Source: Ascarosepion bandense
Lineage: Eukaryota > Mollusca > Cephalopoda > Sepiida > Sepiidae
Direction: 5' to 3'
Assembly: GCA_037127315.1 (NCBI GenBank)
Contig: JBBBDQ010001185.1
Coordinates: forward strand, 96,001 to 160,000
DNA: 64,000 bases
Below are positions 23,745 to 35,449 of the stretch, in pieces. The notes under the pieces were generated by a model, which ran no database searches, was not told the origin of the DNA, and worked only from the letters and a program-made list of their open reading frames with translations. The translations under genes and the position numbers were made by a program. The stretch's first letter is position 1. Every line of letters starts with the position of its first letter.

Positions 23745-24225
23745 TTCAACCTCCCCAGTTTGCTTTGGCTCCCGTTTTCCATCTTGACTGGTTCAATCTT
23801 TGATTTTACCATTTCATTATTTATTTTATCATTTCCCTCTCCATTAGTGAGTGTTCTTCTTAATTTTGCCTATTGGTAGAATACAGCAACCACTCTTCGT
23901 TTTGAGGGATAGATGGGTCTTACTAATATTCCTTTCTTTTTTAGCTTGAATGTTTTGATATATATATTTAGTTTGTTTTGGGTATTCAGCCCCTCCCCCT
24001 ATCATTTTCGTATCATATGTTCTTAGATATATTTTTGTAAAAAAAAAAAAATTATATGAAGCAGAATTTTTATGTCATGTTTTTTTTTCTCAGTTTTTAG
24101 GTTCCCCTGTAAATAAGTGGTATTATGCTATATGTAAGATTGCAAGCTGATGGACGAGTTATTGTGGTGAATGAGCATATTGTAATGAGTTATTGGGTCG
24201 TGAATCTGAGTAGCTAGGTTTAAGA
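23745..24225 (+). mobile_element. Tx1-like LINE, 3'-UTR-only copy
   Basis: Collinear with 33310-33770, the 3' UTR of the Tx1-like copy. Shared landmarks in order: CAACCTCCCCAGTTTG, CCATCTTGACTGG, GAATACAGCA, GGGATGGA/GGGATAGATGG, TTTGTTTTGGGTATT, TTTTTATGTCATG, GGTGAATGAGCA and ATTGTAATGAGT. No coding sequence precedes it, so this is an extreme 5' truncation, expected of target-primed reverse transcription. Confidence 0.8.
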
Positions 24226-24516
24226 TAGAAAGTGTTCGGCCTTGTTACAAAATTAATGTATTTTTTCATTAATAAATACAAATTGATAGTTTTTTCGTCA
24301 GTTTATAAATCTTATTTGTATTTTGCGAAATCAGGAATAGTGGATTAGATGGTGGAAAGTGGCAATCATTATATATGACGCAGAATTATCGTCCTATTTG
24401 GGCTTCCAAAGGAAGAAATTGTCGAGAATACCGATTGTCTATAAATGTTAATTGTACATTATGAAAGTCAGTATGACAATATTTTTTTGACTTCTCGTAT
24501 AAAAATAGGGTCGTCT

Positions 24517-24690
24517 TTTTCCTAGACTAGCAGTTCAGTCTACTATTTAACCTACTGGAAGAAGAAGAGATAACGTTATACTTTCATTAAAGTGAAAGTG
24601 AAACTTCATGCTTTTAATTAAAGTGAGTACAACACATTCAGTGGGGATTTGAACCTGTTTTGCTGATTCCATGAATCCTCGCTGATGACT
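24517..24690 (-). mobile_element. Possible old SINE (family B-like)
   Basis: CCTAGACTAGCAGTTCAGTC, CTATTTAACC and a GATTTGAACCTG (B-box-like in reverse) occur in the order expected of a minus-strand family B SINE, but identity is low. Confidence 0.35.
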
Positions 24691-25379
24691 TATTTCTCCA
24701 TAGCAAAAAATAACAAAATCGATAGTACATAAATCGTGAAACTTGCTTTGTTTTTATAAAATAAAAAAAGATAACCAGGAAAACATAGTAAGCATCATGG
24801 TCCTTGATAAATCGAGAAGCTAAAATCAGCTATTAAAACAAAATGGATGTCAACCTGTACATACAAAAATGCCAGCTTGCTAAAGTACCATTTCTATTAA
24901 TCGTTAACGAAATTCAGATTTTAACTTTAAGAAATTGGTTTATTAATTTCCATAATGTGATTATCTCATTTTTAATAATTTAAAAATAAAAGCTGTAATC
25001 CTCTTCAGACCTTTCATAATCTGTTTTTTTTTTTTAGGTTTGTGAACAGAATGTTTTGAGCGGGAAGATCGGTCTTTAAGACATGGGATCGGAATAACAA
25101 TGTTTTATGATAATGTATTTAGATGAATTCTGACACTCACTTTGGGGTAACAGAGACTTTTTTCAAGATTGGAAAAAATTTAAAAAAAAAAGAGCAATTT
25201 CTTTTATGAATTACAATAAAAGATTTTTTTGAAACAATATGGAGAATAGAAAGTGAAACAGTGTCAATCACTGAAAATATGTCTACCTGGCGACGCCCCC
25301 AATTTTTTTTTTAGACCAGTAAATCCAGAGTTTGTGCCACATTTACTGAAGAAATGCAAAGAAATTGGAAACTATAAGC

Positions 25380-25740
25380 GCAAAGAATTTGGTTTTTGAT
25401 AATAAAACAACAAGAAGTAAGGAAACAGAAGATGATGATTGATATTGCATTTAAATGTTTGAAGATTAACGTTGACTGGAAAGCAAGAAGCCGGAAAAGA
25501 GTTCCACAACGAGACTTGCGAAAGAAGAAAATGTTAGTATGGAACTTACGGTTACATATAACCATTTCAACTGCAAAATTATGAAACCTAGTTGCCAATC
25601 TAGTACTGCGCTTAAATTCGTAAAGTCTAAGTATAAAAAAAAACGAAACAAAACAAAAACCAAAAAATTGCCATTAAAATATTTATAGGAAAACACAGGG
25701 AAGCTACGTTATTCATTAGGGAGTAATATCTACGTAAAAC
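25380..25740. repeat. Unclassified dispersed repeat, copy 1
   Basis: Shares with 34530-34830 a series of landmarks in the same order: GAAGATGATGATTGAT/GAAGATAGCGATTAAC, TTTGAAGATTAACGTTGACT/TTTGAAGATCAAACTTGACT, GTTAGTATGGAACTTACGGT/GTTAGCATAGAACTTCCGGT, then CAATCTAGTACTGCGCTTA. No coding capacity and no known domain. Confidence 0.6.
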
Positions 25741-26214
25741 ATTACATTACACGCACACACACATATATATATATAACATTCAACTGCTTACACAGGCACG
25801 TATTCTAGTCAGCACACGATAACGGCAAAATATATCCAAGCGTATTAGGAAGTATTTTGAAAATTTGTATAATTTAAAATTAAACAGTTATATTTAACTT
25901 TTGTTGGAACATTTGTCATTATAAAGTTATTAATGTAAAAACAAATATTGCAGTTAATCGTTAGCTATGGAACTTAGTTTTATAATGTTTACACAGTGTC
26001 TGCCACAAATGTATATTGTTGAAGATTTACTATATTTATGGAGGAAGAGTACTCAATATCAGAGATGGGGCGTTTGTAAATGCAGACAGTGTGGACATAG
26101 AAATCAACATTGCAATCTTATATCTCAAGGGATTATCAAATAGTTTAGTTTCGATTTCGTCTACGTTCTAAAAGGCTTAAAATCAAAAACTGATCATAAT
26201 GTGCTGAAAAATCT

Positions 26215-26360
26215 ATATTTATGTTTCATAACATTTGATGAGGTACGACATAATGATCTCCTCTAGCCAAAGGTTAAATAACTAATCTTGCGTTGACGTG
26301 ACAACTAGTCTCGGAGAAGTAAAGTTCTGAACTCAAAACTTGCCTGAAGTAGATTAGGGT
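26215..26360 (+). mobile_element. Possible old SINE (family B-like) 3' part
   Basis: GGTTAAATAACTAA, ACAACTAGTCTCGGAGAAG and GAACTCAAAACTTGC match the body and 3' end of the SINE at 22985-23235. The tRNA-like head is not recognisable. Confidence 0.4.
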
Positions 26361-27500
26361 TATCTCAAGTTATGTTGTTCCAGAAACATTCCTGCTTCTA
26401 TAACCGTACTACAAGTGGGTGCCGCTACGACACTGAGAGTTTATGAAGCTCGATTAGATGTTTAATGCCTAAAACGATAACACGCAAGTAGATTTTATAT
26501 GTGTATATATTTTAGTTTTTCAAACGGACGTACGCACTAATTGGTGTCATCTCTCTGGTAAAGAAGTTAGTGTTTAAAATGTTTTCTTCCAAGGTTCTTT
26601 GAACGGAAGGTAACATTTAAGTAATCTGGAAATAATTATTTTCTAATTATTTCAGTTTTTTGAATACTAAGAAAGCTTTGGCTTTCTTTCAGAAAAGTAT
26701 TTAAAGTTTTATGTAAATTTGCATTTATATAGCTAAGAAATAGAAGAAACTAAAGTGATACGTTTCTCGGCATACTGACAAGTTTAAAAAAACCGTTGCT
26801 AAAATGTCTGATACTTTATCTGAGTAATAGATTTTAGCCAATCAATAAACTTATTTATGCATTACAAAATATAGGCGATTTTATTTTAGCATGAGGGCAT
26901 TATTGAGAATTAACACAAACTTTGCAATTTGTATCACATAATCATTATAAACAGTTATTGCATATTTTCATAGGAATCATAATTTTTTTTAGGCATTTTA
27001 GTAATACGTATAATTTTTTTTCTCAGGAGATGAATCTAAAACATTCACAAAATTCTGCCACCTGATACTGGTGATGTTGGAGAACTAGAGCGTGATGGTA
27101 AAGATGTTGCTGAAGACGCAGGTGATGAGTATGAACGGATGGAGACTTTGGAAAAGTAATTGAAAACGATATTCATATTCCCACTAAAATTTTTTCATAG
27201 GAAAAAATAAAATAAAAAGAGACTGAAAATCATTTTCCCATTGACATTCAGTTTTGTAAAATAGAAAAAAAAAGACAGCTAAAGAATTTCATATTCCCAT
27301 TCAATTCCGTCCAAAGTAAAAAAAAAAAAAAGTAGAGGAAGAAAAATAAATATTGAAAACGATTTGATAATAACGTCAAAAAAAGAAAAAAAAAGATTAA
27401 AAAATAAGTAAATAAATAAAAGCGCCAAGTGAATAATATAAAGAGGAGAAAATTTATATCTTGTTGAAATATTGTGAAATATAAATAATATAACCTCTTT
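26361..27500. other. AT-rich gap
   Basis: No supported gene. A short acidic open stretch at 27043-27159, ending in TAA, follows a pyrimidine tract and an AG, but has an in-frame stop just upstream and no recognised domain. Confidence 0.4.
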
Positions 27501-29275
27501 TTTCTTCTATGTGCCCTGTCGTTTCAGAACGTAGCCGATCATGGGTTTCCACGTCTCCCTATCCCTGGTGGTTCTTAGCACGCTTCCTCCTGTTACACCA
27601 TGCAACCCTCATTCCGTCATCCACCTGATCAAGCCCTTCGATTATGTTAGCTGCTGCTTTCCCGTTTATTTTTCCCTCTATCTGGCCTGTTAGTATCAGG
27701 TCCTCCAAGTCCTCCTTCCTCATTGCATGTCCCAGGAACTTCGGTTGTCTCTTCCTGATGCTCAATATTAATTTCCTTTTTGTTTCCATTCTTTCCAACA
27801 CCTCATCATTGCCCACATTCTCGATCCATGATATTCGCAGCATCCTTCTGTAGAACCACATTTCAGTTGCTTCAAATTTTTCCTTCATCTTTGATGATAT
27901 TGTCCAGCATTCACTGCCATATTGAAGAACCGACATCACATAGCAATCCAGTACACTCTTTGTTTCTAGCAAAACTGTCCTGTTTCTTAATACTTTACTC
28001 AACTTCTGGAATGCTTCCTTCGCCATTCCAATTTGCCTTCGGAGCTCTGTGTCGCACTTTTCGTCCTCTGTGAGAACACTCCCCAGATATTTAAATTTTT
28101 GTACTTGCTTGATTTTATTATCCCCCACCTGTATTTGGCATTTTGGGCTGCTCTTTTTGTTGATGACCGTGCATTCGGTTTTCTCGCTCTTTATTTGTAG
28201 TCCTTTCTTGTCACTCTTCAGCTACCTTCTGTAGGAGGTCTTGTAGTTTCCTTTCCATGTCTGCTATCAGCGCTGATTCATCTGCGTACCTTATGTTGTT
28301 TAAAATTTCGCTTTCGATGAGGAATCCTGGCATAACTTCTAGGGTCCTCAAAATAGTCTCGCTGTACAAGTTGAACAGATCCGGTGAGAAGACACATCCT
28401 TGTCTTACGCCCCTTTCCACTTTTGTATATCAGCTGCTGAATTCGTTACCTGTCCGTATGCTGGCGATTTGCTGCCAGTAGAGATTCTTGATTACTCTTA
28501 GGTCTTTCTCAAATATGTCGAAGCTGCCAAGCATCTCCATCAATTCTTTGTGGCGTACTTTGTTAAACGCCTTTGCATAATCGATAAAACATATGTACAA
28601 GTCCTTCATTTTGCATTGCCCTAATAATAAATATGGCATTCCTTGTTCCAGTGTCTTTGATGAACCCGTACTGTTCTCGGCCTATTTCTGGCCTGATTCT
28701 GCTTCTCGCTCTATTCATCAGGATTCGGACGATTAGTTTTGTTATATGGCTCAGTAAACTGATGGTTCTGTAGAGTTCGCACGTGTTTGCACCTGGCTTT
28801 TTAGGCAGTGCTATGAAGATCGACTTGCTGAGGTCATCTAGTATTACACCACTATTATAAATTTAATTTATTATTTCTGTAATTTTCTCTATGCCAAATT
28901 ATTCCAGGGCTATAAGCAGCTCTATTAATATGCCGTCTAGTCCAGTTGCTTTGTTTCTATTCAGTCTGGCTATTGCAGATTCCACTTCAGACTTTAATAT
29001 TTCCGGTCCGTCCTCATCTTTGCGCGTTATTTGTTGTTCTCTCTTTTCGTGGAAAAGATCTTTTATATATTCTTCCCATCGTTGGAGTATTTCCTCTTTC
29101 TCCAAAATGATTGTTCCATCCTTGGATTTTATACATCTTGTTGAAGAGCAGGTTTTTTGTCCTGTCAGTTTTTTTATTTTTTATGTATGTCTGCTTTATT
29201 ATCCCTACTCAGTCTCTCTACTTCTTCACATTTGTCAATGAGCCATTCTTTTTTAGCTTGCCTGCATTTACCAAG
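27501..29275 (-). pseudogene. RTE/jockey-like LINE (family L), longest copy
   Basis: About 1.77 kb of family L. On the minus strand, from 5' to 3': a KKEWLIDKCEEVERL linker (near 29250), an ILQRWEEYIKDLF stretch (29090), NKATGLDGI (28940), YICFIDYAKAFNKVRH (28600, the first catalytic block), [16 protein letters not shown] (28390), YADESALIA (28300, where the second catalytic D has become E), then the conserved tail with LGSVLTEDEKCDTE, LQYGSECWTISSKM and MWFYRRMLRISWIENV and a 189-codon open frame (27559-28128). The 3' end is short GAA-rich sequence. Frame breaks fall near 28200, 28425, 28640 and 28890. The endonuclease is absent, so it is 5'-truncated and inactive. Confidence 0.88.
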
Positions 29276-31640
29276 AAAAAAGGAAATAAGATAAGGAACT
29301 TAAATGAAAACTGTTTTATAAAACTTGGAAGAAAGTGTTTATTTCAAAAATTTTTGGAATGTATATTCTTTAAAGCAATTTTTATAATAATTGAAATAAA
29401 AATACAATTTAAAGTTTCAGAAAATAATATCCGAAAATTTGCATGAATTCTTTTTTTAGGCAATGAAAAAACACAGCCACTTGATTTGGTTTCTTGTTCA
29501 TAATACAGTGATTAGGATTAAGTACTTTGAAATTAGAAGATAATTCATTATTAATTAGGTAATAAAATGGACTAGGAACTGTATAACTTGGGAACGTAAC
29601 CATACTATGGAAATGCCAAACCTTATATCAATTATTTACAGGGCGAACACTTGTCTAGTTAGTGCCAACACTAGCTCGGCTGATCATAGCAACGCTGCAT
29701 GAAAACTCGAAGTTGGAATGGTGACAGGATAGTGGACAGCAAAATTGTCTATGGCAGTAAACTAGTGACAACGGCTCAAATCATATCCGCATTGAATGTA
29801 TAGGGTACCCAGCTGGTCAAGTCAACTTTCTTTAGCTTCATGAGAATTTGTATCCGTTCATGGCCTTTATACGCTCTAGGAACAATAGGTTATTAAAGCG
29901 ACATAATGCACTATTTTATTAGGCCTAAGTTAACCTAAAATTGGATTTGCGGGCATTCTAGAAAATTTCAACAAATAATATGGCCACCTCGTTCGCGAGA
30001 CACAAGCTAAATTAAGTATTTATTGGACATGGTGAAGTCTATTTGCAAGCAAGAACATATAAAGGTGTGGAAGAGTCCATTTGTAGGTAGGTCCCCACAA
30101 TATAATGTTTGATATCTATCTTATACGCAGAAAAGGAACCAAATTCTAGAAATCAACTTCATGTGACACGAATAATAAACAAAACAGTTGATGTTCAAAT
30201 CTTAGATGCTACCAACTTTGATAACCTTTTCCCACCAGCAATAAATTAATGTTTGCACTTGTTGAAAGAAGTGTCCGTACAGCTGGAACAGAGATAACAG
30301 AACGGCTAACACAGCTAAAGAATTTATCAGCAGAACTTAGAAACATTAAAAACTACACATACTCACTGCGGTGATAGAAAAGTATATGTGATAGAAAAGT
30401 ATATGTACCATGACAAAATTCTGTTATTGAAATTGCTAATAACCTTGAAGATCCTTAGCCTTTCCATCAGCTAAATCGACTTGTAAACGGGGATAAAAAA
30501 ATAAGTTACGCAGTCATAGTTAATCAGCGCTTATAATAAAGGAAAGAGATGTGTTGATCTAATAAACGTTATATAACAAGACATTCTCGATCTGATCGAA
30601 AAAAAATCTTGTTTGCCATTCTATATTTTTCCCAGAATAGAACAGCGAAGTGGTGAGATTTTAATTTTCCTCGGACGCTTATGGAAAAGGAACATCGACA
30701 ACACTGTTACAATTGTTTCAAGCAAGCGCTTGCGCAAGTTTTACCAACCTCAAAATTTATTAGGTTGTGCAGCTTCAAAGTAAAATCTGTAAAAATATGA
30801 AAATTGGAAAGGACATGCGTGGGTAGACACATAACATGTTCAATATTATGTATTAGTTTGATCAATAATACTAATTAAAATTGTCGGATTATAGAATGCT
30901 GTTAACCGAAATATTAAAATAAATCACTCCAGTATGTGTGTGTATGTGCGCGTGTGAAAAGTCAAAATCATTATTGTATAGAATACAAGATAATATAGCA
31001 TCTTTTAAATTAATTCTTCGCCTTAAGAAAGCTCAGATAACGGATTTACAAAATGAGTAACAAACGGAAACAAAAACGATGAATTAATATGTCTTAATGT
31101 TTGTTGGCTGGTCTCATATTCGTTGGAAAGTGGAAAGTGGATAGGCCATACTTTAAAGACACGGAGAAGAATTTGCACACTAAAATTAATTCATTTCCAC
31201 AGGTTCAGGGAAAGCAGATAACTTTTTAGAAGGAAATGCAGCCTCCACTCTCAGACGCCCCCGGCAACGGGTTCGGCTAGTCTCGGCAATCCCAAGCCGT
31301 ACCTTGAAATCGTTAGAGAACATCTTATTACATAAGTACATTTTAAAGTACTCAAGTTTTTCTTGGTATAAACATTCTAGATTTGAAAAAAAAAAAGATA
31401 CTTGTTAAATATTTGTGTGAATTCGGAAAAAATTGCCTTCGGCTGCATTTGTGTTATTCCACTGTAGTTTTTATTTTTACTTTAACTTAAGGAATAGTAA
31501 TCGCGGGGCACAGTGTTCATTGCAAACACACACACAAGAAAAAACAGAAGAACTGTTACTGAAGATAGTGAAGTAAAACGAGAAAGACAAAAATAAATTA
31601 CAAGACAGAATGCTTGGTTGCTAGCAAAGGGAACGTCTCA
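29276..31640. other. Gap without recognised genes
   Basis: AT-rich; no motif or element recognised. A short GC-rich patch near 31240-31310 is unexplained. Confidence 0.5.
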
Positions 31641-31654
31641 ACATGCAAATTACA

Positions 31655-33785
31655 ATTACTGGATTCAAAGCCGACTTTTGCAAGTGGATCAGCCTGCTGT
31701 ATCGCTCCCCCAGTATTGTGGTACAGGTAAACGAAAAGCGGTCGAACGCTTTTGCTCTGTCTCGGTCGGTCTGTCGCCCCTATTTTACGCTTTGGCGTTG
31801 GAACCCCTTCTCCGGCTAAGGGACAGGACATGCAGTCCGGCCCAACGCGAAATCGCTGTCCCTGGTGGGGATCGAGCCAGGGTTTCTGTGTACACCGATG
31901 ACGTATCCATTTTTTTGGTCGTTTCCGGATGACAATGAGGTGGTACAGAAGGCGCTTGAGCGGTAATAGAAAATGATGGGGCCAAAATTAAATGCGACAA
32001 GTTTTCCGGCTTGCGGTTAGGTGCCTGGAAGGGCATTGCTCTCCTGGGGCCCTTCAGTTGGACTGACGAACCCGTCCACATTCTTGGAGTGTGACTCGGA
32101 CCGGATCTCCATCTGGAGAAAAATTGATCGGAGGTACAAGCAAAGGTCGAAGCGTCGGTCCAGACTTAGCTTCGACGGCGGTTGTCTGTGAAGGGAACGA
32201 CTGAGGCGCGTGTTACATATGTCTTTCCCATCATCCTTTACGGTTGTCGATACTTCCTCTCTGTGATGACCATCGGATGCTGATCGAGCGTTTGTTGTCC
32301 ATCCTCTTGTGGAGTAAACGCAAGCATCAGATCAACATCCGTGTTACGGGGCGTTCTGGAATTCCACAAGTTGTGAGTCCTAGATGCGCCTCCAGGTTGG
32401 CTTTACTATGCTGCGTATTGATAGAGGATTCACTTGTCCCGTTTCGAGGGTTGAGCACTGTCGTAAGCCTCGAAATCAATCGGATTTTCTACTCGAGTGT
32501 TCACTGGCCTTTCTCGGCCTCGTAGGCACTTGTATCGTTTATTAGTGGAGGGGCTCGCAACGAAGGACACTCTACGTGATTGGCTCTACTCGGCTTGTTG
32601 GCGACCGAATCATGCTCGTTTTGGTCTTGGGCGCCAACGGTGAATTACCTCAATAACCCTGAATTTTAGCTAAGCTGGCGATTGATTCAAAACGTGTTAT
32701 CTCAATGATAGGGCCTTTAAATGAGGTGGGGAGGATTTGCCCGACTGTTATCGATGTGACCTTGGTGTGTAAGAAACTGCTAAGCATGCCTTCTACCATT
32801 GTCCTCAGGTACACTCTTTCTGGGACCGTGTCAGCGAGTTGACGGCTCGTATTGCTCCTGATCAGCTCGTGTCCATTGATCTCGCGTACTCGTGTGACAA
32901 TGTGACGCCTCCGTATTCTGGGGTAAAACGGATAGTGTTTCTCACGTTGCTGGCCGTGGCCCGAATGGTGATATGGACGACGCGGAAGAAGAAAATCATG
33001 CGATATAAGCGTTATTCTTAGCATCTGATTAGATTCTTTGAGCAGCAGCTCAAGATGAAGATCAGATCTGATAGAAAGCGTTTGATATAGACAGATTTCC
33101 GCAAAAGTTGGTCAACTGTAGCAAGTCTGGTTCGCGTGAATGGGGTCAGTCTTGATTTTCTTTTTTAAGTCTTTTACGGCACAACGGGGCGGTTTTCTGC
33201 AAACCATCCCCTGGTTAAGTTAGTTATTTTGTGTACTTAGTTAATGTGAGTGAATGTTGTCATAGCCTGTTCCCGTCTTTCTTTTTGTTATGATCCAAGT
33301 TGAGATTCCCAACCTCCCCAGTTTGTTGTTGGTTCCAGTTTTTCATCTTGACTGGGTCAGTCTTTGATTTTCTTATTCCCCCTAGAGAGTTTTCTACTTG
33401 ATTTTTCCGTTGGCGGAATACAGCAGTCACTGAGCATTTTTGTGGGATGGACGGGTTTCACTAACATTTGTTTATTGTAGTTTGAACGATTTTGTTACAT
33501 TTTAAGTTTGTTTTGGGTATTTCATCTTCTCCCCTTTTCGTTTTCATATCATTAAAAAAAATTTAAATATATTTTTTGTATTATTATATGTAGAACTAAA
33601 TTTTTATGTCATGGGTTTGTTCCACCCCTTTGTTTTGGTGCCCCAGTGAATATGTGGCATTGTAGTGTATGGAGAACTGCGAGGTGATGGATGTGGTCTT
33701 GTGGTGAATGAGCAAATTGTAATGAGTGATTGGATCGTGAATTTGATTAGCTTCGTATAGGATAGTAAGAGAGTACTAGACTCAA
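31655..33785 (+). pseudogene. Tx1-like non-LTR retrotransposon, RT to 3' UTR
   Basis: 5'-truncated copy. The RT starts at GFKADFCKWISLLYRSPS near 31662, and the catalytic box reads YTDDVSIFL (31890). Then come a gap-rich connection region (PSVGLTNPSTFLECDSD-like, near 32060), STLL-SKRK sequence near 32310, and the conserved C-terminal tail SDRKRL..FRKSWSTVASLVRVNG near 33070-33150. The 3' UTR runs 33160-33785 and matches the UTR-only copy at 23745-24225. Several frameshifts and stops make it non-functional. The last zinc-finger-like cysteine/histidine part is too broken to assign. Confidence 0.78.
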
Positions 33786-33786
33786 C

Positions 33787-34040
33787 CTACACCCAAATCG
33801 GCTTGGTGCCACATTTACTGCATTTTCAGTATCAAATATATTGAAGAGATCGTGACAGCGAGAAGTGGCCAAAAGCAGAATGTCTCCTGTTGGAGTGATC
33901 ACGAGATTTCCTTTAAAGGAAAATCATATGTCACAGAATATGTTCACATTCGTTTCACCGACTGATATCTTACCAGCATCAACAGCTTTAATGGATGAAG
34001 CAAATGCTGGGTAGCTCCTGACAGAAACCACCCTAACAAA
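33787..34040 (-). pseudogene. Unclassified protein fragment
   Basis: On the minus strand one frame reads through about 80 codons with a single TGA. It includes SYPAFASSIKAVDAGKISVG and, after the stop, NLVITPTGDILLLATSR followed by HDLFNIFDTENAVNVA. The alternation of a PTGDILL strand with a FD turn resembles a blade of NHL or other beta-propeller proteins, but this is only a resemblance. It abuts the Tx1-like 3' UTR. It could be a gene fragment or part of an unknown transposon. Confidence 0.3.
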
Positions 34041-34529
34041 GCGGAGTTGGTGCAATGTTTTGGTGTAGTTACATGGGTAATAAATTAATGATTAGTGAGT
34101 TCTACATGGTCTTACGATGACAGCTTAGACATACACTGACTTTTAAAGATATTCATGGAGTCATGACCCAAGAAGAAACTATGTACTTTCAGAAATATTC
34201 TTTTTATGTATGACAATTCTCCATCGCATTCGATAAAGAAAACTATACATAAAGTATATTTCAAAAAATGAAATTCAAAGATGTTCATTTGATGAAATGG
34301 TCATATTATTTTATCGATTTTAACCCAAATGGAAGCTGGTAGAGCATTCTGAAGAGGAAGTTTTATATTGGCGGGCTGCAATTTATCAGGAAAGATTAAC
34401 ATTGGAATTCTATTCTGGATACTGTGCAGTCCCATTGCATTTTCTAATAATTTCACCAAAAGCGAGACACTAAAGCTACTAAGACGCAATGTGTTACTGA
34501 GTGTGACAGAATATAAGAAAAAGAAAGTT

Positions 34530-34830
34530 ATTAAGGAGTGAGAACAATAAAAAAAAAATGGAATTAAGTACACAGAAGATAGCGATTAACAGTGCATTTC
34601 AATTTTTGAAGATCAAACTTGACTTGAAAATAAGAGTTTCGCAAGCGAGAAGTACGAGAAACAAACTGTTAGCATAGAACTTCCGGTTACATCTCGCCAT
34701 TTCAAGTGTAAAAAGATGTGAGTTTGCCGTCAATCTAGTACTGCGCTTAGGTTCCATTCAGGAAAGTTATAAAACAGGCACAGGAGAGCTATATTACGGT
34801 GGTGGGAAATTGACTGAAGTCGAGATGCCA
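34530..34830. repeat. Unclassified dispersed repeat, copy 2
   Basis: Partner of 25380-25740 (landmarks given there). It ends just before the 5S-like sequence. Confidence 0.6.
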
Positions 34831-34844
34831 GATCAGGACCATAC

Positions 34845-34963
34845 TGATACGGCCGTATAACGTTGACCTAAACACTAGTTCCCGTACGATCGCCGAAGTT
34901 AAACAACGTCGAGCCTAGTCAGTACCTAGTTGGGTGACCACTTGGGAATACTAAGTAGCTTAG
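34845..34963 (+). pseudogene. 5S rRNA-like relic
   Basis: About 118 bases align end to end with animal 5S rRNA: TGATACGGCCGTATAACGTT at the 5' end, GATCGCCGAAGTTAAACAAC across the box A region, GAGCCTAGTCAGTACCTAGT, then TGGGTGACCACTTGGGAATA over box C, and a 3' end AGTAGCTTAG. Many differences are C-to-T or G-to-A, as expected from decay of methylated CpG. The paired ends TGATAC/GTAGCTTA no longer match well. A SINE head starts three bases later, at 34966, with no intervening terminator-like T run. It is a pseudogene or the 5S part of a composite SINE. Confidence 0.82.
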
Positions 34964-34965
34964 AT

Positions 34966-35095
34966 GTGCAGGTGATGTAATGGATAACTGCTCGGAATTG
35001 AAAATCGGAGAGCAGAGTTCCAATTTCAGTCGGGTTTGTTACATTCACTTGGAAAATCTATGAATACGACTCTTCTACCCCAAATTATGTGTTAA
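34966..35095 (+). mobile_element. tRNA-derived SINE (family A/B), 5' part
   Basis: Begins GATGTGCAGGTGATGTAATG, matching the start of the family A SINEs (GATGTGCGTTGTGG..GCAGTG), with an internal GAGTTCCAATTTCAGTC in place of the B box and ACATTCACTTGGAAAATCTA afterwards. It ends near AATTATG. Diverged copy. Confidence 0.65.
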
Positions 35096-35267
35096 CAAAT
35101 GATTTAACTGAAAAAAAAATGCAGTGATGCATTTAGTTCCGAAAAGATCGTCAGCAGACAAAATGACAGTTTTATTATTAAAATCAATTTTACATAGAAA
35201 TAAAGAGAAAAAATAAACATCAGCTATAGTCAAAGATTGGAATCATTTCATTCAGTATCTGTTAACT

Positions 35268-35306
35268 TTATTAATATTATTATTATTATTATTATTATTA
35301 TTACTA
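35268..35306. repeat. (TTA)n microsatellite
   Basis: About 12 TTA or TAT units. Confidence 0.95.
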
Positions 35307-35392
35307 ATCTTATTGTTGTTGTTATAACTATCCAGATTATATTATTATTAATAATATCAGGAACATTGACGAAAATATAAAGGTAAAGATTT

Positions 35393-35446
35393 ACACACAC
35401 ACACACACGTACGTGTGTGTGTGTGTGCGTGTGTGTGTGTGTGTGT
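35393..35446. repeat. (CA)n-(TG)n palindrome
   Basis: A (CA)n run meets a (TG)n run at ACGTACGT. Bases 35394-35427 form a perfect 34-base palindrome with no loop; the TG run continues to 35446. Confidence 0.95.
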
Positions 35447-35449
35447 AAG

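Noticed and set aside
27043..27159. Small acidic exon after a pyrimidine tract
   Set aside because: An in-frame stop lies between the AG and the open stretch, and no domain is recognised.
34845..34963. Functional 5S rRNA gene
   Set aside because: Too many substitutions, poorly paired ends and no T-run terminator.
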